Source: Euphorbia lathyris (Eukaryota; Streptophyta; Magnoliopsida; Malpighiales; Euphorbiaceae). From it: a stretch of DNA of 64,000 nucleotides. Both the position numbers and the translations under genes were made by a program. This document shows, one piece after another, positions 45,451 through 57,539 of the stretch (position 1 is its first letter; each line of letters begins with the position of its first letter). The notes under the pieces were generated by a model. It was not told where the DNA came from and ran no database searches. It was given only the letters and a program-made list of their open reading frames with translations. The stretch covers positions 37,601,501 through 37,665,500 of the forward strand of contig NC_088915.1 of NCBI RefSeq assembly GCF_963576675.1, written 5' to 3'.

Positions 45451-47252
45451 CCGTGTTAAATCCGTTATTTCATATATGAAAATTAAAAGGTTTTTCAATC
45501 AGATTGAATAAATATTTATAGTTAGGTTAATTAACAAAACTGTTTTGATTAATTAGTTCTAAAGATAAATAAGTTTTAATTAATTGTTAATTAAAATAGA
45601 TTTTGCGTATGTTCCTAATTATTTTGGTTGATAACCATTATAACAAAATCTATTAGTTTTATAGTTAGATTGATAAAAGTTAGTTTAATTGATTCTAAAG
45701 ATAAAACGGAAAATCTATAATACGTTTTCTTATTTTCTGAAAATCGTTTTAAAATGGTTTTAAAACTGATATATATAAATATAATTATTTAAAAAAAATA
45801 AATGGACAGCAGCTCGTGAGGCGCAACCCGACTGCTGTCCTGCGGTTGCTGCCTCGCGGCAGCAACCGCGCTACGGCTGGCCGCCGCTGCCGCGAGGCAG
45901 CGGCGGGCCAGGTGCAAAAAGGACTGCTGCCAAACGGCAGCAGCCGCGTCCTCGGGCCCGTCCCGAAACCCACGTATTTGAAAATAGTTTTAAATATATT
46001 TATATATATATGTGTTTCAGAAATTAATAGTTTTCTGTTTTGATTATCGAATGAATGAATTTAAAAGTTTGTTTTACCTATTTGTAAATCAAAAGTATTA
46101 AATGAATTGAAATCAAAATAATTGGGACGTGCATAAATAAAGTTTTGTATAGTTGTATTAATCTAAAAGGTTAATATAGAAGATACGAAACTGTTAGAAT
46201 TAAAATTGGATGAAAGTTAATTTGATGAGTTAATGTGATTAACCTAAATATTACATAAGTATTTTATGTAATCAACCAATTAAATTTATTTAATTGAGTC
46301 TATGCATGTTTGGAGTTATGGACATATTTGGACCCTCTCTTTAGTCTTTTGGTATTTTTGAAATAGGGTCTGCGGGTCCTGTCTTTCTACTATCTATTGT
46401 AATTTCTCCTCTCATCTAGTTCCCTTCAAGTTAATTGAAGTTTTCTTTAGTAGTATAGAAATTAATATGTAATTTCGAGGCACCATGGAGAAGACGGAGG
46501 ACCTAAAGAGAAATATGTAATAGTAAGTATTTCCCTAGGTTTGGCCTTTTATTCCGTGCTCGACGGAATAATTTAGATAATATGTCCATAACACCAATGT
46601 ATGTGTCTGATGTATGCTAAAGCAAATCAAGACTAAGTTAGATTATGAGACTTGAAATAAAAATCCCTCACTAATTAAAAGTTAAGTAAATAAGCAAGTT
46701 ATTTAAATCGGTTGCCCCTCCCTAATATTATAATTCAGCCGGCAGTACTGGGGGCCTTTGGGTTGTTGAGCTAACTCAAGCTCGGGGTCTTATGGTAACA
46801 CCTGAATTATCGAAAATCGTTCTTTCATGAATATGGGGTAATACTTAAATTAGATTATGATAATTGGATGAGCAAACTCATGTTATCATAAACTAATGGG
46901 CAATATGGTTGGGATTAATATGAATAGCATATTAGTTACTAATGTGGTTAGTAACCCAATAACCTAGGAATCACATTAAAGATGTGATTGATTACATGAA
47001 TCTACCTAACAAATGAGACTAGCTTGTTGAGCAAACTCAAGGTGAAATCTCAGGAGTTGGGATCCTAGCTCACTAAAGGATTTGTGAAATTCTTCGAATT
47101 AATATGGAGGGCTATTAATTTGGCAAAATAGTGGGAGCAATTTAAAATGAATTAAAAGACCTATAATTTTAGATTGATGTACTTCAAAGCAAATAAATAA
47201 CATACGTTTACTCTTTCTCACTCTCAGGTTAAATTAAAACACTCCTAAAATC
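45451..47252 (+). other. Long untranslated leader of the second Copia element
   Basis: 1.8 kb with no gag frame. AT-rich apart from the hairpin cluster at 45804-45943. Nothing else recognisable. Confidence 0.5.
45804..45943 (+). other. GC-rich leader with four consecutive hairpins
   Basis: In an otherwise AT-rich leader, between primer-binding site and gag, four stems follow each other. SL0 45804-45840: GGACAGCAG pairs CTGCTGTCC over a 19-nt loop. SL1 45842-45869: 12-bp stem GCGGTTGCTGCC/GGCAGCAACCGC, loop TCGC. SL2 45877-45911: GCCGCTGCC/GGCAGCGGC, loop GCGA (GNRA), extendable by CTGGCC/GGGCCAG with a one-base bulge. SL3 45924-45943: CTGCTGCC/GGCAGCAG, loop AAAC. Loop-proximal CCTCGCGG of SL1 is the exact complement of CCGCGAGG in SL2. 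Position suits an RNA packaging or dimerisation signal; that role is inference. Confidence 0.8.
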
Positions 47253-50200
47253 ATGACTAAAACCAATATGCAAAATATTCTTACCGATAACAAGTTGAAC
47301 GGTTCAAACTTCACCGACTTGTTTCGTAACCTCAAAATCGTTGTGAAGTTCGATAAGATAGGGTATGTACTTGATACATCGATACCCCCTATCCCAGCTG
47401 ATGATGCTCCCATCCAAGAGATTGATGCTTACCAGAAGCACAAAGCTGATGACGATCATGCAGGATGTATCATACTTGCATCGATGACACCGGAATTGCA
47501 AAGGCAACATGAGGAAATGGATGCCTATTCCATCATCATGCACCTAAAGGAGTTGTTTGGGAAACAAACTAGGTGCGAATGCTACGAGATATCAAAATTG
47601 CTATATCGTTGCAGGATGCAAGAGGGCACATCTGTAATGACACATTGTGTCAAGATGATTGGCTATATTACCAAGCTTTCTAGTATTGGATTCGCGATGG
47701 ATAACGAACTAAGCATAGACTTAATTCTTCAATCCCTCCCAGAGAGTTATTCACAGTTCATCATGAACTACCAGATGAATGACTTACAAACCTTTCTTGA
47801 AGAGCTTGCAAATATGCTCAAGTCAGTTGAGCCCAATATGAAGACAGACAAGGCAATACTAGCTCTTGTCATAGAGGGATCAAAGAAGAGGAAGGGGAAT
47901 TTTCCCAATCCTAAACATCCCAAGAAAGGCAAGAGGGACATGCCCACTAGAGCTAAGGGAAGGGAAGTGAAGAAGCCCAAAGGAGAGTGCCACTTTTGTG
48001 GTAAAGATGGGCATTGGAGAAGGAACTACAAGGAGTACCTAGCCTCCCTCAAAAAGGGAAAAGACGGTGCTTCAACGTCTGGTATGTTTTATATTGAAAT
48101 AAATACAATTTCACAGTCTGAATCTTGGGTACTTGATACCGGATGTGGATCTTATATTTGTACAAATATGCAGGAACTAAATCGGACTAAGGAATTGAAG
48201 AAAGGAAGCATAAACTTGCGAGTAGGAAATGGAGCAAGAGTTGCCGCCCTCGCTGTTGGAGATTATGCTTTGAGTTTGCCCTCTGCTCTTGTAATAGAAT
48301 TAGGGAACTGTTTGTATGTTCTAGAAATGTCCAGAAACATTATTTCTATTATCCATCTTGTTGACGACGGTTTTTCATATTTCAATAAAAGACAAACATT
48401 GCGGGTTTTATAGAGATGGGATTTTCTATTTTTCAGGAATATCACAAAATGGGATTTATGTGCTAGATGACAAAATTTTTGTTTTCCTAATTGATACCAA
48501 AAGACATAAGCTAGATAATTCGACTTACTTGTGGCATTGTCGTTTAGGCCATATAAACAAAAGACGCATGCTTAAGCTGCATCAAGATGAGCTTATAGAT
48601 TCAATTGATTCTGAATCATTGGAAACATGCGAAGCATGTTTAAAAGGTAAAATGACAAAGACACCCTTTAGCAATAAAGGTGAGCGTGTATCAGACACTC
48701 TAAGATTAATACATTCAGATGTATGCGGTCCTAAGTCGGTCCAAGCAAGAGGAGGATTCAGATACTTCATAAGCTTCATAGACGACCATACCCGATATGG
48801 TTATATCTACTTGATGAAGCACAAGTCGGAAGCTTTTGAGAAATTCAAATGCTTCAAGAATGAAGTAGAAAATCAATTAGGAAAGAAAATAAAGATACTT
48901 CGATCCGATCGAGGTGGCGAATATCTTTCAGATGATTTTCTGAATTATCTAACTGAATGTGGGATATGCTCACAATGGACACCTCCCTATACACCACAAC
49001 ATAATGGTGTATCCGAGAGGAGGAACCGTACCTTACTAAATATGGTACGATCCATGATGAGCATAACATTACTTCCAAAGACATTCTAGGGCTATGCCTT
49101 AGAAACTGCCCTCTTCACCCTAAATCGAGTACCAACTAAATCCGCTAGTTCCGCACCATATGAATTGTTCGTTGGTAGGAAACCCACATTCTCATTCATG
49201 AGAGTATGGGGTTGTTCAGCATTTGTCAAACGCGTAGCGTCAGACAAACTAGATTCTAAATCTGATAAATGTTTCTTCATTGGATATCCTAGGGAAACTG
49301 TAGGGTATTACTTCTATCATCCAGATGATCAGAAAGTAATAGTATCCAAGCACACAACCTTCTTGGAGAAAGAGTTTCTCGAAGAAACAGAAAAGGGAAG
49401 CATGATTGAACTTGATGAAGTTCAAGAAGAAGAAACACCGACTGAAACAACAGAGGCGGTTGAGGAACCCGAAGCAGTCCCATTGGATGAGACTCAAGTG
49501 CCACCTACTCATAGATCACAAAGAGTTCATGAACTCCCAGTTAGATATGGTTTTCTAGTGGGAGATGATGACGAGGTTCCCGTGTTAGACGACGAACCCG
49601 AAAACTACGAAGAGGCTCTTACCAGTCCAGATTCTAAATCATGGCTCGAGGCCATGGATTCTGAGATGGATTCCATGTACACCAACCAAGTGTGGACTTT
49701 GGTTGATCCACCCGAAGGGATAAAACCCATTGGGTGCAGGTGGATCTTCAAGAAGAAGACTGACATGGATGGAAAGGTTAGCACCTACAAAGCTAGGTTA
49801 GTAGCGGAAGGATATCGTCAGAAACAAGGAATTGATTATGATGAAACATTCTCTCCTGTGGCTATGTCCAAATCAATCAGAATAATGCTCGCTATTGCCG
49901 CTCACTACGATTACGAGATTTGGCAAATGGATGTGAAAACAGCTTTCCTAAACGGAAACCTGCTTGAGGATGTATATATGATGCAACCTGAAGGTTTCAT
50001 ATCAAAGGATGCAAACAAGGTTTGCAAACTTCAGAGATCCATTTATGGACTCAAGCAAGCATCGAGAAGCTGGAACAAGCGTTTTGACGAAACCATAAAA
50101 TAATTTGGTTTCGAACAAAATTGTGAGGAAGCTTGCATTTACAAGAAAGAAAGTGGGAGCTCAGTTGCATTTCTAATATTATATGTGGACGATATATTAT

Positions 50201-50786
50201 TAATGGGAAATGACATAGCTCTACTACAGTCAGTGAAAGTATGGTTATTAGGTAACTTCTCCATGAAAGACCTTGGTGAAGCAGCTTATATACTTGGTAT
50301 AAAGATCTACAGAGATAGATCAAGAAGACTGCTTGGTCTTTCACAGGCTACATACATTGAAAAGGTGCTAAAGCGGTTTAGCATGCTTGAATCGAAACGA
50401 GGTAACTTACCCATGGTACATGGAGTAAAGTTAAGCAATCATCAATGTCCTAAAACCGAAGATGATAAGAAGCGCATGGCTGTAATCCCGTACGCCAGCG
50501 CAATCGGTTCGATTATGTATGCTATGCTTTGCACTAGACCTGACGTAGCATTCGCGTTAAGTATAACGAGTCGTTATCAAGGTAATCCGAGAGACGAGCA
50601 CTGGAATGCCGTTAAGAACATTCTTAAGTACTTGAGAAGGACTAAAGACATGTTCCTAGTGTAAAGAGAAGGGGATCTGAAAATAGAAGGATTTTCAGAT
50701 GCCAGTCATATCACAGATGAGAACGATTTTAGATCCCAATCAGGATACCTGTTTATCTTGAATGGGGGCGCGGTCAGTTGGAAGAG
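47253..50786 (+). pseudogene. Copia gag-pol, truncated within RNase H
   Basis: Starts MTKTNMQNILTDNKLNGSNF (gag; first part open to 48413). CCHC-like knuckle CHFCGKDGHWRRNY in which the last Cys position is Tyr. Protease DTGCGSYIC, GAG-pre-integrase HCRLGHINKRRM, integrase FIDDHTRYGYIYLMKHK, RSDRGGEY, then RT QMDVKTAFLNGN and LYVDDILLMGND. Breaks: a one-base frameshift near 48385 and stops at 49087, 50101 and 50662. Sequence ends in RNase H (GGAVSWKS) at the junction 50786. Replication enzyme set of the element, inactive. Confidence 0.9.
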
Positions 50787-52120
50787 TGTTGAAACATCTT
50801 TCCACATAATTTTGATTTGACAAAATTGTCTAAGTGTAATTAAAAAATACTCTAAACACACTAAGTTTAAATGCTTTGATTTATTCTACTAATGTGTTTG
50901 TTCAATGTTGAGTTAAATTGTTTATAAGACACAAAGATTAAAAGGTCAAAAGCCCAATACGGAAGTCAAAAGCCCAAGTCAAACAGTTTAAGGCAACTCG
51001 GCCCGCGTATGTCAAAACGCTATCGTTATGTACAAAACGCAGCTCAGCGGAAGAAGGATCTAGAAGACCTTCGTGGAACAACTTCGAGACGAAACTGCTG
51101 AGTTGACTCGACAAAGAGTACAAGACAGCAGCTGAGCAAGAACAACTTCCAGACAAAGTGTTTCCACTTTGGGTAAAGTTCAGAAGACACAGAATGCTGT
51201 CTAGTTGACCTTACCATAAATGGAGAGACATTCTACCGAGCTGACCAAAAGCTGACCGAGGACAGAAGATACTCAAATCTGATTGGCCGAGAGCTCTGAG
51301 CAAGACTGGGTGACAACGACAGGAAGCCGTTTCCCTCCAACGGTTATTTCGAAATTCGAAATGACCGATGCCTCAAACGTCTCTATAAATAGAGCCCTTC
51401 AGTTGCTTCATTCGACACAGAACTTGATCAAGCCATTACGCTGACCAAAAATCTACGCAAAGTTCTGAAAGAAAAAACAAAGCAATCTTACACTAAATTT
51501 CATATCTTTTGTGTAAAAGTCTAGAGTGATTATTCAATCATCTAAGGTGTCTTAGCAATCGTTGTTTAGGAAAAACACTTATCATTTCTAGAATTAGAAA
51601 GGAGAGGCTGAGTACTCGGTTATAGTACTCAGCGAGAGATTAGGATTGAGTAGAGGTATAGAGGAAGGTACTCTTGTTATACTCAGTTTCTAAGATTGTA
51701 AAAGGTTTGATGCTCTACCGTTAAAGAGCTCAGTAGAGAATTCGAAATCTCGGAACGTGTTCCCGGGACAGGACGTAGGCTTGGAGGCCGAACCTGGATA
51801 AATCTGCTAAGTAATATCTTTCTAACCTTAAACTCCTTTATTTATATATTGCTTGCTTAAACAAAACTGACCAAGTAAAGAGGTCACGCTGAGTTATATA
51901 CATTGAGTATCTAAGTTCAGGAATAGACTCAAGTGATATCTCCTGACTTAATGAAAGAAGCTGACTTAGTCACCAGTTGACTAAGCTAGTGTCTTAATAC
52001 ACTCAGCGCGCTGTGTAATCCTTTTTCAAAGAAAAAGAAGTAAGCCTTAACGTACTAAAATTTTAAATAGTTCCTATCCCCCCCCTTGGAACTAACTTGT
52101 TACGTTATAAGGGACCAACA
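50787..52120 (+). repeat. 5' LTR of the Sirevirus-type element
   Basis: 1334 bp, TGTTGAAACATC... to GGGACCAACA. TATA box CTATAAATA at about 51383-51391. Rich in GCTGAGT/ACTCAG text. Homologous to the solo LTR at 8827-10257. Confidence 0.9.
51383..51391 (+). promoter_or_regulatory. TATA box in the Sirevirus-type LTR
   Basis: CTATAAATA between GACGTCTCTA-like and AGAGCCC text, about 740 bp before the LTR end; likely core promoter of the element. Confidence 0.6.
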
Positions 52121-52122
52121 AG

Positions 52123-52134
52123 TGGTATCAGAGC
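52123..52134 (+). other. Primer-binding site, initiator tRNA-Met type
   Basis: TGGTATCAGAGC two bases after the LTR end. Confidence 0.9.
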
Positions 52135-52182
52135 TTAAAAGCTCACTGTTAAAGGTTTAACTACCTTGAGCTGATCCCCACT

Positions 52183-53925
52183 ATGGCTGAAAACAGCACT
52201 CGGTTTCTCCCAGGAAACCAAACAACTCAGATCTTACCTGAGGGGCTGTCCATTACTCGGGCTCCCCTATTCTTCGGGTCTACCTATACCTTCTGGAAGA
52301 ATAGGATGAAAAACTTTATTTAGGCAACAAACATGAGTGCATGGCTTTCAATAGTCCAAGGCCCGTTTGTTCCTGTTGAAGTTATGGCTGGCCAAACAGT
52401 TGTCAAAGCTGAGGCCAAATGGACAGAGGATGATCTCAAAAAGCTACAAAATCACGCTTCGGCTATAAATATGCTTCACTGTGCGCTTGATGCTGCAGAA
52501 TATAATAAGATATCAGGTTGTGAGTCGGCGCAAGAGATCTGGAAGAAGCTGGAAGTCACCTACGAAGGAACCAACAAAGTGAAGGAGTCCAAGGTGAACC
52601 AGCAGATGAGATTATACGAGCTGTTCGAAATGAACGATGATGAAGGTATATCTGACATGAATGCAAGGTTTACAAACATCATCAACGAGCTCAAGAGACT
52701 TGGTAAGATCTTCACCGAGGAAGAACAAGTCAAGAAGATTCTTAGGAGTCTTCCTAAAAACTGGCAAGCAAAGAAGACAGCTGTTGAGGAAGCTCAAGAC
52801 TTAACCACCTATAAATATGATGAACTCATCGGCTCACTGCTGACCCATGAGATCTCAATGAAGAATTTCGAGGTGAAGGAAAAGTCTGAAGACAAGAAGC
52901 AAAAATCTCTTGTCATGAAAGCTGACTCCACTGATGGGAGCTCAACAGATGATGAGGAGATGACTATGTTCACCAGGAAGATGAAAAGGCTGTTCAAAAA
53001 GAATGACAAATATTCTAAGAAGCCTTACAGAAAGTTTGATAAGTATAAAGTTGAGTCCAGCGACAGAAAATACAAGAAGGACAACTCAAAGCCCATTACA
53101 TGCTTTGAATGTCATCAAACTGGCCATATTAAGTCAAGTTGCCCCACGCTGAGGAAAGAAAGAAAGAACGGCAAAAAGGCAATGGTGGCAACATGGAGCG
53201 ACAGTGATGAGTCTTCATCATCAGAAGCTGATGCCACTGAGTCAGCAAAGATCTGTTTTATGGCTGACGAACTTGCTGAGCCGTGCATCTCTAAGCATGC
53301 TGACACCTCCATTGCATCTGACGATGAGGAGCAATCAAATGAGGTAATATCACTTCCCCAGCTCAGAAATGAAATGGTTAATGCCCTGAGTGACCTCTAT
53401 ACACTTGTCAAAAAGTGTAATAAGAAAATTAGAGCACTCAGCAGGCGATGTGACGAGGTTGAGGAGGTCAAACTGAGTGACCTTCGATATCTTCTTCAGG
53501 ACAACTCAGATTTGCATAGTAACATCGGAATTATGAAAAAATTTATCTCTGAGGTCCAATCAGATTCCAAGAAACTGAGAAAGGACGTCACATCCATTCA
53601 GAACCAACTAAAGGTTCCAAACAAAAGAAATATTCCTCTGAATGCTCAGTACCGAAGTACTGGTCAGCAGAGATGGAATCCCCAGTGGAATGTCCAGTGT
53701 GACTTCTGTGGGAAGAAAGGACACACCACAAAGGTGTGCTGGCACGCTCAGCACTAGGGTGCTGACCAGTCAGTGAAAAATCCTAAACGGAAAGTCAGCT
53801 GCGACTTCTGTGGAAAGAATGGCCATACCATCCAAGTATGCCGCCATGAAATAAAATATGATGCTTTACCTGTTGAACCTAATAAGCAAGGACCCAAAAA
53901 GAATTGGGTACCTAAAAGTAACTAG
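52183..53925 (+). pseudogene. Sirevirus-type gag with two in-frame stops
   Basis: Starts MAENSTRFLPGNQTTQILPE. In-frame TAG at 52321-52323 and 53755-53757; final stop TAG at about 53923. Gag core 52333-52900 (SAQEIWKKLEVTYEGTNKV, then MNDDEGISDMNARFTNII). Three zinc knuckles: CFECHQTGHIKSSCP, CDFCGKKGHTTKVCW and CDFCGKNGHTIQVCR, the last after the second stop. Acidic spacer and coiled-coil (about 53350-53600) between knuckles. Several knuckles with a long spacer is a Sirevirus trait. Capsid/nucleocapsid role. Confidence 0.85.
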
Positions 53926-53930
53926 TTACA

Positions 53931-56900
53931 TTGCAGGTAAGCCTGAGATGTGCCGAGAAGTCAAAGATGTGGTATATTGACAGCGCATGCTCAAGGCATA
54001 TGACTGGTGATGAAACTCAATTCATCACATTCGAGCGTAAACAAGGAGGAAGTGTAAGTTTTGGAGACAACAAAAAGGGTAAGATAGTAGGGTCAGGAAC
54101 CATTGGAGGTAATCCTACTATTGAGTCAGTCTCCCTAGTCAGCGGACTCAAATATAACTTACTCAGCGTAGCTCAGCTATGTGATAATGGGAGAAAAGTT
54201 ATATTTGATGACACTGGATGTAAAATATTCGAGGGTAAAACTAATGAGTTAATTTTAACTGCGCCTCGCATTGATAATGTCTTCATGCTGAGCTTGGAGA
54301 AAAAGTTTTCAAAAACTGTATGCTTAGTTTCAAAGGAAGAAAATTCCTGGCTATGGCACAGGAGACTTGGTCATGTAAGCATGGACCTCCTGGCCAAATT
54401 AGCAAGAAAGCAATTGGTTGAGGGACTGCCAGAACTTAAATTTGAAAAAGATCAACTATGCCACGCTTGCCAAGCTGGAAAACAAACCAAACAATCTTTT
54501 CACAGTAAAAATGTTGTCTCAACTAAGCGTCCGTTAGAGTTACTACACTTGGATCTCTTCGGTCCAGTCCAGCCGCTGAGTCCGGGTGGAAGAAGATTTT
54601 CCTTGGTCATTGTAGATGACTTCTCTCGGTACACTTGGGTCATCTGCTGAGTAGCAAGGATGAGACCTTTGAGACATTTTCAAATTTGGTTAGAAAACTT
54701 GAAAATGACAAAGACCTAAAATTGGCTCACATCCAAAGTGATAATGGTGGAGAATTAAAAAACCAACATTTTGTTGAATTCTGTGAAGCCAGCGGCATTG
54801 ACCATAATTTTTCTGCTCCTAGGATGCCTCAACAAAATGGGGTTGTTGAAAGGAAGAACAGAACCTTGGTTGAAATAGCCAGGGCAATGCTGAGTGAGCA
54901 TAGGCTTCCAAAGTACTTTTGGGGAGAAGCTGTTAACACAGCGTGCTATATTCTTAATAAGGCTCTTGTTAGACCTATACTAAAGAAAACCCCCTACGAG
55001 CTTTGGAAAGGACGAAAGCCCAGCATTGGATACTTTCGTGCCTTTGGCTGTAAATGTTTATTTTAAACACCAAAGATAGCCTAGCTAAATTTGACTCAAA
55101 AGCTGATGAAGCTATCTTTTTAGGCTACTCAACAAACAGCAAAGCATACAGAGTTTTCAATAAATGAACTCAAGTTTTAGAAGAGTCAGTACATGTTGAG
55201 TTCGACGAAACTAACCCTGCAGGAAGATATCTGCCGCTGACCGAGGATGATCCACACTCAGTACCCGCTGATCAAGATACAGCCGCTGAGTTATTCCTTC
55301 ATGGGCTGACCAAAGGTAAAAGTGAACCAAATATTGTTTTCACTGACCAGTCTTCACCTGCAGAGATTGTTGAAACACAGACAGCACAAGACATAAATCT
55401 ACCAAAGGAGATAAGGATACCAAAAGGACACTCAGAGAGTGCTATTCTTGATGCCGCTGAGAATACCCTGATGACAAGAAACCAACTCAGGAGATACCTC
55501 AGCAATGTAGCCTTCGTCTCAGTTCAGGAACCTAAGAACTTCGCTGATGCTGAGGAAGATGAATTCTGGATGAGCGTAATGCAAGAGGAACTTGACCAAT
55601 TCAGAAGAAACGATGTATGGGAGCTAGTGCCACATCCAAGGAGTCAGAAGACCATTGCAACAAGATGGGTCTTCCGCAACAAGCTGGATGAGCAAGGAAA
55701 CGTAGTCAGGAACAAAGCAAGGCTTGTAGCTCAGGGCTACAGTCAGCAAGAAGGTATTGACTACGGTGAGACCTTTGCCCCAGTGGCAAGGCTAGAGGCT
55801 ATTAGGATTTTATGCGCTTATGCAAGCTATATGAACTTTAAACTATTTCAAATGGATGTTAAGAGTGCATTCCTTAATGGAGTTATAAACGAGGAAGTTT
55901 ATGTTAATCAACCTCCAGGGTTTGAGGATCCTAAATTCCCAAACCACGTTTATAAACTCAAAAAGGCTCTGTACGGCCTCAAGCAAGCACCACGTGCTTG
56001 GTATGAGAGGCTGACCAGTTTCCTGCTGACTAGAAACTATGTCAGGGGCAAAGCTGATACAACCTTATTCATTAAGAGAAAGGGTAAAGATACCCTGCTG
56101 GCTCAAATATATGTTGATGATATTATTTTCGGTGCTACTAATGAGTCAATGTGCAAGGAATTTAGCAAGCAAATGCAGACTGAGTTTGAAATGTCGATGA
56201 TGGGAGAACTCAACTTCTTCCTTGGACTTCAAATCAAACAAGGGAAAAATGGCATCTTCATCAGTCAAGCTAAATATGCCAAGGAGATATTGAAGAAATA
56301 TGATCTTGAAAATTGCAAGCCAATATCCACTCCTACGGGCACTGACACTGTCCTCTGCGCTGACGAGAATGGTAAGTCGGTAGACAGCAAATTGTATCGA
56401 GGTATGATAGGCTCTCTACTTTACTTAACAGCAAGTAGACCAGACATTCAGTTCTCAGTATGCTACTGTGCTAGATATCAATCTAACCCTAAGGAATCTC
56501 ATTACATAGCTGTAAAAAGAATCCTTAGATATTTGCAAAGCTCAGTGAACGCAGGTTTATGGTATCCCAACACTCATGGCTTTACACTCGTTGGATACAC
56601 TGACGCTGACTATGGTCGAGACAAGCTAGAACGAAAAAGCACCTCTGGAGGATGTCATTTCTTAGGAAGCTGTCTTGTATCCTGGTTCAGCAAGAAGCAG
56701 GCGTCAGTAGCCTTGTCTACCACTAAAGTGGAGTACATTGCTGCTGGACACTGTGTTGCTCAAGTCCTATGGATTAAGCAACAGCTTGAAGATTGTGGTG
56801 TTCAAACAAAGACAATTGAGGTCAAATGCGACAACAAAAGTGCAATTGATCTATCAAAGAACCCAATTCAACACAGCAGGATGAAGCATGTCAGCATAAG

Positions 56901-57057
56901 ACATCACTTCATTAGAGACCATGTACTCAAGGGTGAGATAAAGCTGACCTACGTCCCAATGGATGAGCAGCTTGCGGATATCTTCACAAAGCCACTGGCT
57001 CGTGAACAGTTCAGCATACTGAGAGAAGCCATTGGTATGTTTAATCCTCTTCAGTAA
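53931..57057 (+). pseudogene. Sirevirus-type pol with two frameshifts and one stop
   Basis: Lies in another frame than gag. Protease WYIDSACSRHMTGD, integrase zinc (WLWHRRLGHVSMDLL, CHACQAGKQTK), catalytic LHLDLFGPVQP, QSDNGGE, then a one-base break near 54640, a second near 55057 and TGA at about 55164. RT and RNase H from 55471 to 57057 are fully open: [46 protein letters not shown]-like end. Encodes protease, integrase, RT, RNase H. The intact RT half suggests a fairly recent insertion. Confidence 0.9.
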
Positions 57058-57426
57058 ATTCCAGCTCTTAATATAGACTCATGCTGAGTGAATTAACATG
57101 CTGAATGATCTATTGTTTGCTGAGTATAAATGCATGCTGAGTGTTTAATGTTAAATGAATGAATATCACATACTGAGCAAACATTGGCACCGAGTAGTTA
57201 CCTCAAACTGAGAAATCATCCGTATGTATAAAACTGACCACTCAGAATTTGAAACGCTTAGTATTCTAAACGCTGAGTATAAGATCTGTTGCATTTAATG
57301 CTAGAGCACGCGAATAGCCACCTAGGATGACGTATGCGCCGAATGTGTCATAAAAGCCAGGATTATTGTCGGTTCACAATCCCAAGGCAAAACTGACACA
57401 TGGATTCGATAAGATCCACTTTTCAC

Positions 57427-57437
57427 TGCTATAAATA
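57427..57437 (+). promoter_or_regulatory. TATA box ahead of the third ORF
   Basis: GCTATAAATAA about 105 bp before the ATG at 57540, with a CT-rich leader between (TTCTCTCTCTAAAAACTCTC). Suggests that the third ORF has its own promoter inside the element. Confidence 0.5.
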
Positions 57438-57539
57438 ATGGGCAAATCCCCATTGTTATCACTTTACATTTACCGAATTCTCTGGCAAAGCATTCTCTCT
57501 CTAAAAACTCTCAAAGCTTCCCAATCTTGTTCTGAAACT

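Larger units (their letters stand above)
43604..50786 (+). mobile_element. Second Ty1-Copia element, 3' end lost
   Basis: 5' LTR 43604-45437, primer-binding site TGGTATCAGAGC at 45439-45450, a 1.8-kb leader, gag-pol 47253-50786. It is cut within RNase H by the Sirevirus-type element at 50787. Its remaining 3' part and 3' LTR are not in the window. Its 5' LTR interrupts the third unit of the tandem array. The left TSD cannot be confirmed without the right end. Confidence 0.88.

Noticed and set aside
45785..46043. Open frames on both strands across the GC-rich block of the second Copia leader
   Set aside because: They arise from the GCAGC-rich inverted repeats; no domain, no start context, and the hairpin structure explains the composition.
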